Origin: DASZMX01 sp035551475
GTDB taxonomy: Bacteria; Verrucomicrobiota; Verrucomicrobiia; Limisphaerales; Palsa-1400
Length of the DNA stretch: 64,000 bases
Assembly: GCA_035551475.1 (NCBI GenBank)
Contig: DASZMX010000107.1
Span: forward strand, 1-64,000
Reading direction: 5' to 3'
Numbering within the stretch: position 1 is the first letter of the stretch; each line of letters begins with the position of its first letter. Positions 7,839-15,643 of the stretch are shown piece after piece. Made by a program: the position numbers and the translations under genes. Below the pieces are notes generated by a model. That model saw only the letters and a list, made by a program, of their open reading frames with translations, searched no databases and was not told the origin of the DNA.

Positions 7839-9179
7839 TTGAAGCAGCCTTACGCCACGGTCCCGGTGAAATCGACCGGGATGCCTCCGGGCATCCCGTA
7901 CATCATCGGAAACGAGGCGGCGGAGCGGTTCAGCTTTTATGGGATGCGGAGCATCCTGGTTGTGTTCATGACCAGGTACCTGCTCAATGCGCAGGGGCAA
8001 CCGGATCACATGTCCGGCCAGGAGGCGACGAAGTGGTTTCAGTACTATCTTTCCGCCACCTATTTTCTTCCAGTCTTCGGCGGCATTTTGGCCGACACCT
8101 TTTTCGGCAAGTTTCGCACGATCATCGCGCTTTCGATCGTCTATTGCGCCGGTCACGCGGTGCTGGCGTGGAACGACACTCGTTGGGGCCTTGCGTTGGG
8201 CCTGAGCCTCGTGGCGTTGGGCGCGGGGGGAATCAAGCCGTGCGTTTCCGCCAACGTGGGTGATCAATTCGGCCCGAGCAATCGGCATCTGTTGTCGCGC
8301 GTTTTTAGCTGGTTCTACTTTTCGATTAATTTCGGCTCGGCCTTTTCGATGCTGCTAATTCCCTGGATCCTCCAGCATTACGGCTCGCATTATGCCTTTG
8401 CGCTGCCGGGCGTGTTGATGTTTATCGCCACGGTCATTTTCTGGATGGGCCGCCATAAATTCGTGCATGCGCCGCCCGGCGGCATTGCTTACCTGAAGCA
8501 GACGCTCAATGCCGAGGGGTTGCGCATCCTCGGGCGGTTGGGGCTCATTTACCTCGTGGTTTCCGTCTTCTGGTCGTTGTACGACCAAAGCTCCTCCACC
8601 TGGGTGCTCCAGGCCGAGAAAATGAATCTGCATTGGCTCGGTTTCACCTGGGAGGCGTCGCAGTTGCAATCCTTCAATCCATTTCTCATTCTCGTTCTCA
8701 TCCCGGTCTTCACGTATGTCATTTACCCGGCCATCAACCGGTTTTTTCCGCTGACGCCTCTGCGGAAAATATCCATCGGCTTTTTCGTGGTGATCCCGGC
8801 GTATTTGATTCCGGCATGGGTGGAATGGCGGCTGGGCCAGGGCGGCATGCCGAGCATCGGCTGGCAGGCCCTGGCGTATTTATTCTTGACTTCAGCGGAA
8901 ATCCTGATCTCGATCACCACGCTGGAATTTGCCTACACCCAGGCGCCGCAACGCATGAAATCCATGGTCATGTGTTTTTACCTCGCCTCGATCGCCTGGG
9001 GCGATTTCATGGTGGGCGTGGTGGCCGGCGCCATGGAAAAGGCGCATTACAATTTTGGAGTCAATTATTATTTGAGCTTCGCAGGCGCAACGTTGCTGGC
9101 CGCCTTTGTGTTTATTGCCGTGGCTTTGGCCTATCAGCCGCACGATGTGCTCGCGGAGGAGGAAACCGCGCCCGCCTGA
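7839..9179 (+). CDS. Proton-dependent oligopeptide transporter (POT/PTR family)
   Basis: A 446-residue polytopic inner-membrane protein that would import di- or tripeptides with protons. The POT signature is present near the N-terminus: NEAAERFSFYGMRSIL. The second family motif appears as ALGAGGIKPCVSANVGDQF, followed by RVFSWFYFSINFGS. Many hydrophobic helices follow. The given start is a TTG nine bases after the previous stop; an ATG at 7881 (MPPGIPYIIGNE) would also leave the whole signature intact and is a strong alternative. The next gene follows after one base. Substrate specificity cannot be read from the sequence. Confidence 0.9.
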   Translation: MKQPYATVPVKSTGMPPGIPYIIGNEAAERFSFYGMRSILVVFMTRYLLNAQGQPDHMSGQEATKWFQYYLSATYFLPVFGGILADTFFGKFRTIIALSIVYCAGHAVLAWNDTRWGLALGLSLVALGAGGIKPCVSANVGDQFGPSNRHLLSRVFSWFYFSINFGSAFSMLLIPWILQHYGSHYAFALPGVLMFIATVIFWMGRHKFVHAPPGGIAYLKQTLNAEGLRILGRLGLIYLVVSVFWSLYDQSSSTWVLQAEKMNLHWLGFTWEASQLQSFNPFLILVLIPVFTYVIYPAINRFFPLTPLRKISIGFFVVIPAYLIPAWVEWRLGQGGMPSIGWQALAYLFLTSAEILISITTLEFAYTQAPQRMKSMVMCFYLASIAWGDFMVGVVAGAMEKAHYNFGVNYYLSFAGATLLAAFVFIAVALAYQPHDVLAEEETAPA

Positions 9180-9180
9180 G

Positions 9181-9984
9181 ATGGATCGTCCGCCCGTCAT
9201 TTTCTCGGCGCGCGACCTGGCGGATTTGCGCCAGGCCCGCGCTTTGCTGGAGAATCCATCCTACACGGTGCGCCTTTCCAACTTGATCGGTTCACCCATT
9301 GAAAAGGCGTTGACGCTGCTGCCGAAGGGCTGGAACGCCAAGGTGAACGATATTGCGAAGGCCGCGCTTTATGGCGCGTTGGATTTGGCCATTGCCTCCA
9401 CGCGCCCGCGTCGCTTGCACACGCCGGCGTCCAATCGCTGGCACAAAATTCTGGTCGGCGCTTCGGGCGGCATTGGAGGCGCGTTTGGTTTGGCGGCCCT
9501 CGCGGTGGAGCTTCCGGTTTCCACGACCATCATGCTGCGGTCCATCGTGGAGATCGCTCGCAGCGAAGGGCACGACCCCACCGCCGTCGCCACCAAACTC
9601 GATTGTTTGGAAGTGTTTGCGTTCAACGGCGTCAATCGCACCTCCAACCCTAACGAAACGGCTTATTGGGTGACACGTCTGGCTCTGAGCCAAAGCGTCA
9701 CCGATGCCGCCGCGTATTTGGCCGGCAAAAGCGCCATTGAGAAAACCGCTCCCGCCGTGACCCGCCTCGTGGCGGCGATCGCTTCCCGTTTTGGCGTGAT
9801 TGTTTCAGAAGAAGCCGCGGCGAAGGCCATGCCGGTGCTGGGCGCGGTGGGCGGCAGCGTGGCAAACGTCATTTTCATGGACCATTTTCAGCAGATGGCC
9901 CGGGGACACTTCATCGTGCGGCGCCTGGAAAAAAAATACGGCCAGGAAGCGGTGCGGGAGCGATACGAGGCGGCCGGCGCTTAA
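9181..9984 (+). CDS. EcsC family protein
   Basis: A 267-residue protein matching the EcsC domain, named after the third gene of the Bacillus ecs transporter operon. A glycine/alanine-rich hydrophobic stretch (ASGGIGGAFGLAALAVELP, about residues 96-114) looks membrane-associated. Family-like blocks are TTIMLRSIVEIARSEGHDP, KLDCLEVFAFNG and the C-terminal VGGSVANVIFMDHFQQMA. The ATG is one base after the transporter stop. No ABC transporter genes are adjacent, so a role with EcsAB is doubtful; the biochemical function of the domain is not established. Its stop codon interlocks with that of apaG on the other strand. Confidence 0.85.
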   Translation: MDRPPVIFSARDLADLRQARALLENPSYTVRLSNLIGSPIEKALTLLPKGWNAKVNDIAKAALYGALDLAIASTRPRRLHTPASNRWHKILVGASGGIGGAFGLAALAVELPVSTTIMLRSIVEIARSEGHDPTAVATKLDCLEVFAFNGVNRTSNPNETAYWVTRLALSQSVTDAAAYLAGKSAIEKTAPAVTRLVAAIASRFGVIVSEEAAAKAMPVLGAVGGSVANVIFMDHFQQMARGHFIVRRLEKKYGQEAVRERYEAAGA

Positions 9985-10373
9985 GCGGCGGTGGCTTTCA
10001 TTTCGAAGCGCGGAATCCGCGTCAAAACGCGGTGGCCATTTTCATCGATTCCAAGGTAGCTTCCCTCGGCGGCGCCGGTCTCGGTTTCGAGCAAATGAAA
10101 GGAATTGTAAGTGAAGGTGTCCCCGGGATGCAGATCGGGAAACTGCCCCACCACGCCCGCGCCTTCGACGGCGGTGACTTCGCCCGCGGCATTGGTCACC
10201 ACCCATTTGCGCCCCTTGATCGTCACGCGCGTTTTGGTGCCGTTATGGATGCTGATGTGATAAACGAAGCAATGCGGACGCTCGGCGGGTCCCTCGAAAT
10301 CCGCATTGTACACGACACGATCCACCGTCACGCGCAGTTCCTTGGGTTCCTCAATCGGGCTGGTCAAATCCAC
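9981..10373 (-). CDS. apaG: ApaG domain protein
   Basis: A 130-residue single-domain ApaG (DUF525), a fibronectin-III-like beta-sandwich. The core reads FVYHISIHNGT, VTIKGRKWVVTNAAGEV, then VEGAGVVGQFPDLHPGDTF with YNSFHL, which is diagnostic. It has a GTG start. The protein is usually linked to cobalt and magnesium tolerance through unknown chemistry; in enterobacteria it lies beside ksgA and apaH, which is not the case here. It is divergent from glgB and convergent with the EcsC gene, sharing four bases at its stop. Confidence 0.93.
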   Translation of the reverse strand: MDLTSPIEEPKELRVTVDRVVYNADFEGPAERPHCFVYHISIHNGTKTRVTIKGRKWVVTNAAGEVTAVEGAGVVGQFPDLHPGDTFTYNSFHLLETETGAAEGSYLGIDENGHRVLTRIPRFEMKATAA

Positions 10374-10387
10374 GAGGCACCGTGACT

Positions 10388-10393
10388 TATAGT
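10388..10393 (+). promoter_or_regulatory. Candidate -10 element in the apaG/glgB divergent spacer
   Basis: TATAGT (5 of 6 to TATAAT) reads towards glgB. The same spot reads TATAAG in the opposite direction towards apaG, so it might serve both genes. I find no good -35 for either direction, which keeps confidence low. Confidence 0.25.
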
Positions 10394-10428
10394 ATGCGTT
10401 AGCGCAAGAACGAACTTTGCCCTTTGCT

Positions 10429-10444
10429 CTTTCGATATTGAAAG
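10429..10444. repeat. 16-bp inverted repeat upstream of glgB
   Basis: CTTTCGATATTGAAAG is a near-perfect palindrome with one mismatched pair (g/t flanking the ATAT centre). It ends 15 bases before the glgB ATG, in a position where a bound repressor would block transcription or initiation. Function is inferred from position only. Confidence 0.35.
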
Positions 10445-10459
10445 TTACGTTGCGCCACC

Positions 10460-12652
10460 ATGATTTTGACGAATGATGAGGCGGACAGTCTGATCCATGC
10501 CACGCAACGTTCGCCGCACACCTTGCTCGGGATGCACAAATTGGGGGACGGCTCTGGCCTGGTGGTGCGCGTGCTTTGGCCCAAGGCGGTCGCGGTCGAG
10601 ATCGTTCCGGTCCACGAGAAAAACCGGCCGAGCCTGAAGCTGGCGGCGGTGCGGCCCGGCTTGTTTGAAGCTTCCACGAAGGCGGCCCGGGAGATTTACG
10701 CCTACGACGTGGTCATCACGGAGGAGGGCGGACGCCAGGTCCGGCAACGCGACGCTTACTCGTTTCTTCCCACGCTTGGCGAAACAGATCTTTACCTCTT
10801 TGCGCAAGGGAACGAACGGCGCATTTACGAAAAACTCGGCGCGCATGCGCGCTTGATCGATGGCGTGGCCGGCGTGAGTTTTGCCGTCTGGGCCCCCGAA
10901 GCCCAGCGCATCAGCGTGGTTGGCGTCTTCAATCATTGGGACGGCCGTTACCATGCCCTGCGCTCACTTGGCTCCTCCGGCATTTGGGAAATCTTCGTGC
11001 CGGGCGTGGCCGAGGGCGCGCATTACAAATTTGAAGTGCGGCAGCGCGACGGCAATATCATTCTCAAGACCGATCCGTATGGTTTCTTTTTTGAAACGCC
11101 GCCGAAAAACGCCTCCATCGTCTGGGACACCTGCAAATTCGCGTGGACCGACAATGACTGGATGGCGCGTCGGCCGGGCCGAAATCCCTTTCAAAGTCCG
11201 CTGAGCATTTACGAAGTTCACCTCGGTTCGTGGATGAAAAAGAACCACTTCGAATCCCTGAGCTATCGCGAAGTCGCGCAACCCCTGGCTGCGTACGTGC
11301 AGAACATGGGCTTCACGCATGTGGAATTCATGCCCATCGCCGAGCACGCTTTTTATCCTTCGTGGGGTTATCAAGTGACGGGCTTTTATTCGCCCACCAG
11401 CCGGTTCGGCACGCCGGACGATTTCCAATACCTCGTCAACGAACTGCATCGCGCGGGCATTGGCGTTATTATTGACTGGGTGCCGGCGCATTTCCCCCGC
11501 GACGACTGGGCGCTGGCGCGCTTCGACGGCACGGCCCTTTACGAGCACGCCGACCCGCGCAAAGGCGCTCACCAGGATTGGGGCACGCTGATTTTCAATT
11601 ACGGCCGCCATGAGGTGCGCAATTTTCTCGTGGCCAACGCCCTGTTTTGGTGCGACCGATTTCATATTGACGGTCTGCGCGTCGATGCCGTCGCCTCCAT
11701 GCTTTACCTGGATTATTCGCGCAAGGCCGGCGAATGGGTGCCCAACATTCATGGCGGGCGCGAAAATTTGGAGGCGGTCGAATTCATCAAGCAATTCAAT
11801 CACGTCACCCAGACGGAATATCCGGGCGTGATCACGATTGCCGAGGAATCCACCGCGTGGCCGCAGGTGACGCGTCCGCCGTATCTGGGCGGGCTGGGCT
11901 TCACGTTCAAATGGAACATGGGCTGGATGCACGACACTCTTAACTACTTCGAGCGCGATCCCATCTATCGCAAATATCATCAGAACGATCTCACCTTCGC
12001 GATGGTGTATGCCTATCACGAGAATTTCATCCTGCCGCTGTCGCACGATGAAATTGTCCACGGCAAAGGCTCGCTCCTCGGCAAAATGCCGGGCGATGAA
12101 TGGCAGAAATTTGCGAACTTGCGCGCTTTGCTGGCGTTCCAATGGCTGTTTCCCGGCAAACAATTGCTCATGATGAGCTGCGAGCTGGGGCAGGGTGGGG
12201 AATGGAACGCCAATGCCAGCATCGATTGGTGGCTGCTGGACTCCGGCCCGTACCATCGTGGTGTGCAGCGAATCGTGCGCGATCTTAATCGATTGTACCG
12301 CGACGAGCCGGCGCTGTGGGATGCGGATTACGATCACGCCGGCTTTTATTGGATTGACTGCGGGGATGCTGACAGCAGCGTCCTTTCTTTCGCGCGCCGC
12401 AACAAAGCCGGCGACCGCACCATCGTCGTCATCCTCAATCTCACGCCGACCTATCATCCCGCTTATCGGGTGGGCCTGCCCGCCGGGGGATTTTGGCGCG
12501 AGGTGATGAACTCCGATTCCGAAGCCTACGCCGGCACGAACAAAGGCAATTATGGCGGTGTCCAGGCCGAGCCCTATCCGTGTCATCACCAGCCGTTTTC
12601 GGCGAGCTTTGTGCTGCCGCCGCTCAGCGTCATCGCGTTTCGGCGCGAATAA
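10460..12652 (+). CDS. glgB: 1,4-alpha-glucan branching enzyme
   Basis: A 730-residue two-N-domain GlgB that makes alpha-1,6 branches in glycogen. Residues about 1-110 form the extra N-terminal module (SPHTLLGMHK), residues 130-220 a CBM48 (VSFAVWAPEAQRISVVG), then a GH13 barrel. GH13 motifs are visible: VIIDWVPAHFPRDDW, GLRVDAVASMLYLD with the nucleophile Asp near 410, TIAEEST with the acid/base Glu near 461, and LSHDEIVHGKGS with the third Asp near 529. Length and motifs are normal for the family. It stands alone here: no glgA, glgC or glgP lies in the window. A palindrome sits just upstream and a candidate terminator just downstream. Confidence 0.97.
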   Translation: MILTNDEADSLIHATQRSPHTLLGMHKLGDGSGLVVRVLWPKAVAVEIVPVHEKNRPSLKLAAVRPGLFEASTKAAREIYAYDVVITEEGGRQVRQRDAYSFLPTLGETDLYLFAQGNERRIYEKLGAHARLIDGVAGVSFAVWAPEAQRISVVGVFNHWDGRYHALRSLGSSGIWEIFVPGVAEGAHYKFEVRQRDGNIILKTDPYGFFFETPPKNASIVWDTCKFAWTDNDWMARRPGRNPFQSPLSIYEVHLGSWMKKNHFESLSYREVAQPLAAYVQNMGFTHVEFMPIAEHAFYPSWGYQVTGFYSPTSRFGTPDDFQYLVNELHRAGIGVIIDWVPAHFPRDDWALARFDGTALYEHADPRKGAHQDWGTLIFNYGRHEVRNFLVANALFWCDRFHIDGLRVDAVASMLYLDYSRKAGEWVPNIHGGRENLEAVEFIKQFNHVTQTEYPGVITIAEESTAWPQVTRPPYLGGLGFTFKWNMGWMHDTLNYFERDPIYRKYHQNDLTFAMVYAYHENFILPLSHDEIVHGKGSLLGKMPGDEWQKFANLRALLAFQWLFPGKQLLMMSCELGQGGEWNANASIDWWLLDSGPYHRGVQRIVRDLNRLYRDEPALWDADYDHAGFYWIDCGDADSSVLSFARRNKAGDRTIVVILNLTPTYHPAYRVGLPAGGFWREVMNSDSEAYAGTNKGNYGGVQAEPYPCHHQPFSASFVLPPLSVIAFRRE

Positions 12653-12669
12653 AAAACCGGCTTTCGCGA

Positions 12670-12695
12670 CGGCGCTGTTTTCCGCCGGATTTTTT
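12670..12695 (+). terminator. Candidate intrinsic terminator after glgB
   Basis: A short hairpin, CGGCG (12670-12674) and CGCCG (12683-12687) with an 8-base loop, is followed by GAT and then a run of T from 12690. It lies 18 bases past the glgB stop and before the next gene. The stem is only 5 bp, so confidence is moderate. Confidence 0.4.
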
Positions 12696-12718
12696 CCAGT
12701 CTTATGTTACGTTTCGCC

Positions 12719-14278
12719 ATGAAGACGAACCGGAACGCGCTCACGCCTCCTTCTCCCGAGGAATTTCAGCGGCAATTGCAGGAGTTCATGAAGCGCCATT
12801 TTACCGCGGGCGCTCCGGCGGCGGAAGCGGCTTCGGGCGAGCCCGAGCCGGCCCCGTCTGCCGCCAACGCGTCGGCCTTTGTCTTCGATAAAAAGCCCCG
12901 TGACGTCAAAGCCTACCTGGACCGGTTTGTCATCAAGCAGGAGGAAGCCAAAAAGGTTTTGAGCGTGGCGCTGTGCGATCATTATCACCATGTGCGCCTT
13001 GCCGCCGAGGGCAAAGACCAGCCAAATTACGCCAAGCAAAATATCATCCTCGTGGGCCCCACGGGCGTGGGCAAAACGTATCTCATTCGCAACGCCGCCG
13101 ATCTCATTGGCGTCCCTTTTGTGAAGGGCGATGCCACGAAATTTTCCGAAACCGGCTACGTCGGCGGCGATGTCGAAGACCTCGTGCGCGAGCTCGTCCG
13201 CCGCGCCGATGGCGACACCGCCAAGGCGCAATACGGCATCATTTACATCGATGAAATTGATAAAATTGCTTCCGCGCCGCGCTCTTCCGGGCGCGACGTG
13301 AGCGGGCGTGGCGTCCAAACCAACTTGCTCAAGCTGATGGAGGAAACCGAAGTCCCGGCGCGTTCGCCCACCGATCTCAGCGGCCAGATTCAGGCGATGA
13401 TGGATTTCACGCAGCGCGGCAAAAAGGCCGCCACCGCCATCAACACCCGGCATATCCTCTTCATCGTTTCCGGCGCCTTCGATGGCTTGGAAAAAATCAT
13501 CCGCCACCGCGTGCGCGAATCGTCCATAGGTTTCGCCGCGCCGGCGCCCGGACGCGCGATGGAAGATGCTGCGATTCTGGATTATGCTCAGACCCGCGAC
13601 TTTATTGAGTTCGGTTTCGAGCCGGAATTCATCGGCCGCCTGCCCGTCCGCGTGGTCTGTCAACCACTTAACGTGGATGATCTCCACACCATTTTAAAAA
13701 GTTCGGAAGGCAGCATCATCCGTCAATACGAGCAAACGTTTTCCGCCTACGGCATTGAGGTTCTCTTTCGTGACGACGGTCTGCGCGCGATTGCCGAACT
13801 GGCCGCCGCCGAAACCACCGGCGCGCGCGGTTTGATGACCGTGTGTGAGCGCATTTTTCGCGATTTCAAATTTGAGCTGCCTTCCACCAACGTCCGCCGC
13901 TTCGTCGTCACGCGCGAATTGGTGGCCGACCCCGCCGCCGACCTGCGCAAATTGCTGGTGGAGCATGAAAACGAAAAACGGGTCGTGGCCCGCCAGCTTG
14001 TCCACGAATTCGCCGCCCGTTTCCGCGAAAATCATAAGCTGGCCATCGTCTTCACCGACTCAGCCGCTGACCGCCTCGTGACCTTGGCTCTCGATCAGGC
14101 GCTGCCGGTGCGCGATCTTTGCGCCGCGCGTTTCAAGGATTTCCAATTCGGCCTGAAACTCATCGCCCAAAACACCGGCCAGCAGGAATTCACCATTGAC
14201 CTGGACGCCGTCGAGTCGCCCGACAAAGCGTTGAGTGATTGGGTGGTAAAAAGTTACCGCCGCGAAACCGCCGCCTGA
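12719..14278 (+). CDS. ClpX-like AAA+ ATPase lacking the zinc-binding domain
   Basis: A 519-residue HslU/ClpX-type AAA+ protein. Walker A GPTGVGKT is near residue 112, Walker B IIYIDEIDKIA near 175. The substrate-gripping pore loop is present as TGYVGGDVED, and the second block as GRDVSGRGVQTNLLKLMEE. An ESSIGFAA motif near 270 corresponds to the IGF loop that docks ClpX on ClpP, and EFIGRLPV is also present. Two things differ from standard ClpX (about 420 residues): no N-terminal Cys4 zinc finger, replaced by an Ala/Pro-rich linker, and an extra C-terminal region of about 130 residues after the small domain. ATG at 12704 is an alternative start. No clpP is nearby. Target proteins are unknown. 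Confidence 0.85.
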   Translation: MKTNRNALTPPSPEEFQRQLQEFMKRHFTAGAPAAEAASGEPEPAPSAANASAFVFDKKPRDVKAYLDRFVIKQEEAKKVLSVALCDHYHHVRLAAEGKDQPNYAKQNIILVGPTGVGKTYLIRNAADLIGVPFVKGDATKFSETGYVGGDVEDLVRELVRRADGDTAKAQYGIIYIDEIDKIASAPRSSGRDVSGRGVQTNLLKLMEETEVPARSPTDLSGQIQAMMDFTQRGKKAATAINTRHILFIVSGAFDGLEKIIRHRVRESSIGFAAPAPGRAMEDAAILDYAQTRDFIEFGFEPEFIGRLPVRVVCQPLNVDDLHTILKSSEGSIIRQYEQTFSAYGIEVLFRDDGLRAIAELAAAETTGARGLMTVCERIFRDFKFELPSTNVRRFVVTRELVADPAADLRKLLVEHENEKRVVARQLVHEFAARFRENHKLAIVFTDSAADRLVTLALDQALPVRDLCAARFKDFQFGLKLIAQNTGQQEFTIDLDAVESPDKALSDWVVKSYRRETAA

Positions 14279-14730
14279 TGCGCGCCGTTCTCCAGCGCGT
14301 CAGCCAGGCCAGCGTCACGATTAACGGAACCGTGACCGGCTCCATCGCCCGCGGCTTGCTCATTCTCCTTGCCATCGAGGAATCCGACACCGCCGAGGAC
14401 ATCCTCTGGCTCAGCGGCAAAATCGTCCGCCTCCGCATCTTCCCCGACGACCAAGGCGTAATGAACCGTTCCGTGCAGGAAATCAGCGGCGAAATTCTGT
14501 TGATCAGCCAATTCACCCTTTTCGCCAGCACGAAAAAAGGCAACCGCCCTTCCTACAGCCGTTCGGCCTGCCCGGAAAAGGCTATTCCCCTTTACGAGCA
14601 ATTCATTGCCAAACTAACGGTCGATTTGGGCAAGCCGATTCAAACTGGAGAGTTCGGGGCGGACATGCAAGTCGCCCTTGTCAACGATGGCCCCGTGACG
14701 ATCATTATTGATTCCAAGATTCGCGAGTGA
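14278..14730 (+). CDS. dtd: D-aminoacyl-tRNA deacylase
   Basis: A 150-residue DTD that removes D-amino acids (and glycine) mischarged on tRNA. It begins MRAVLQRVSQASVTING and carries both signature motifs: LISQFTLFA (canonical SQxTL) and NDGPVTI (canonical NxGPxT) near the C-terminus. The length is typical. The ATG overlaps the stop of the ClpX-like gene in a TGATG arrangement, so the two are probably translated together. It is convergent with the DUF2017-like gene, 8 bases apart. Confidence 0.96.
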   Translation: MRAVLQRVSQASVTINGTVTGSIARGLLILLAIEESDTAEDILWLSGKIVRLRIFPDDQGVMNRSVQEISGEILLISQFTLFASTKKGNRPSYSRSACPEKAIPLYEQFIAKLTVDLGKPIQTGEFGADMQVALVNDGPVTIIIDSKIRE

Positions 14731-14738
14731 GGCGGCAG

Positions 14739-15224
14739 TCAGGTATGGCGAAACCCTTCGAGCAGGGCGGCTTCGAAGTAGCCGCTTAATTCCATGGCGG
14801 TGTAGTGCGCGGCGCTTTCCTCGGTGCGGACGGCTTTGCGGGCGGCTTCCATTTCGGGGCAGCCCAGGCGCGTCCAACTGCCGACGCGAATGTCGTTCAA
14901 GGCTTGCAGCATCCACTCCATTTGTTCGCCATTCAGGACAAGCTGGATGACGCCTTCGGTCTCGTGGAAAAAACGGCTGGGCCGCTTGAGCAGGCGCTCG
15001 ATTTTTTTGGCGTGCTGGCGCTGTTGTTCGGCCATGGCCTCAACGAGCAAATCCTGGCTCGCGTCGAGGGCCTTGGCGGAGGTCTGGCTGACGCGCAGGC
15101 TCTTGGTTTCCGTCATGGGAAAGAGCTTCAAGATGGACAGCAAAAAATTGCGGTCGCGTTTGCTGAGCAAAAAAGTGAAGGTCCCGTCGCCCTGCGCCGA
15201 TTTATTGACACGGACAAACTTCAT
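14739..15224 (-). CDS. DUF2017-like protein, ClpS partner gene
   Basis: A 161-residue protein without a signal peptide. The N-terminal FTFLLSKRDRNFLLSILKLFP resembles the start of DUF2017 proteins, and QALNDIRVGSWTRLG near residue 115 matches their LND-R-x-G-x-RL block; the C-terminus is helical. In actinobacteria DUF2017 genes typically lie beside clpS. Here the same pairing occurs: its ATG overlaps the clpS stop by four bases. The family assignment comes from this motif and synteny, not from a search. Function is unknown; a part in N-degron recognition or proteolysis control is plausible. Confidence 0.7.
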   Translation of the reverse strand: MKFVRVNKSAQGDGTFTFLLSKRDRNFLLSILKLFPMTETKSLRVSQTSAKALDASQDLLVEAMAEQQRQHAKKIERLLKRPSRFFHETEGVIQLVLNGEQMEWMLQALNDIRVGSWTRLGCPEMEAARKAVRTEESAAHYTAMELSGYFEAALLEGFRHT

Positions 15225-15529
15225 TTGTCCTGCTCCATCGTGGCGTGCAGGCGGTAGCTTTGCAGTTGATGCACGTAATGCTCCGCCTTCTCAAAGGTTT
15301 CCCGCGTGAGCAGGCTTTTGCCTTGCTCATGGACTTGCAGCATGTGGCGCCGCGCCTTGGCTTCCGTCCAACCAAACACCACCTGGAAAACGTGGCTGAC
15401 GTAATCCATGAAGTTGACAGGATCATTCCAGCAAATCACCAAATAACCGGGATCCCGCGCGTCTTTCAGCGCGGTTTTCTCCTGCTGGTCTTCCGCCGGA
15501 AGAACCACCGGTTCTGCTGTCTCGGCCAT
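15221..15529 (-). CDS. clpS: ATP-dependent Clp protease adaptor ClpS
   Basis: A 102-residue adaptor that delivers N-end-rule substrates to ClpA or ClpC. The core WNDPVNFMDYVSHVF contains the Asn-Asp of the N-degron pocket, followed by FGWTEAKARRHMLQVHEQGK and the C-terminal YRLHATME. It lacks the TMEYVFV ending of proteobacterial ClpS and resembles the actinobacterial type. ATG at 15529 is chosen over a TTG at 15553. It is the first gene of a two-gene operon with the DUF2017-like gene. A ClpX-like gene lies 0.5 kb away on the other strand; no ClpA/C is in the window. Confidence 0.92.
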   Translation of the reverse strand: MAETAEPVVLPAEDQQEKTALKDARDPGYLVICWNDPVNFMDYVSHVFQVVFGWTEAKARRHMLQVHEQGKSLLTRETFEKAEHYVHQLQSYRLHATMEQDK

Positions 15530-15592
15530 GCTGACATACTTAGCGCCCTCCAAAAAAACACGCCAGCCCAGACTTTGGTCCGGCCTTGCTTT

Positions 15593-15610
15593 TTCCCGGC
15601 GGCCCGGGAA
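15593..15610. repeat. GC-rich 7-bp hairpin between clpS and the exported repeat protein
   Basis: TTCCCGG and CCGGGAA flank a CGGC loop, a perfect 7-bp stem, in the divergent spacer. The T run lies before it on the plus strand, so it is not an intrinsic terminator for either neighbour. It could be an operator or an RNA structure in a leader. Confidence 0.35.
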
Positions 15611-15643
15611 TTATGCCGCCGTCTCCTTTCCACTTTGACGCGT

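Noticed and set aside
10964..12589. 541-codon open frame antisense to glgB
   Set aside because: Composition is the His/Arg/Val-rich type of antisense shadows, and all GH13 motifs lie on the plus strand.
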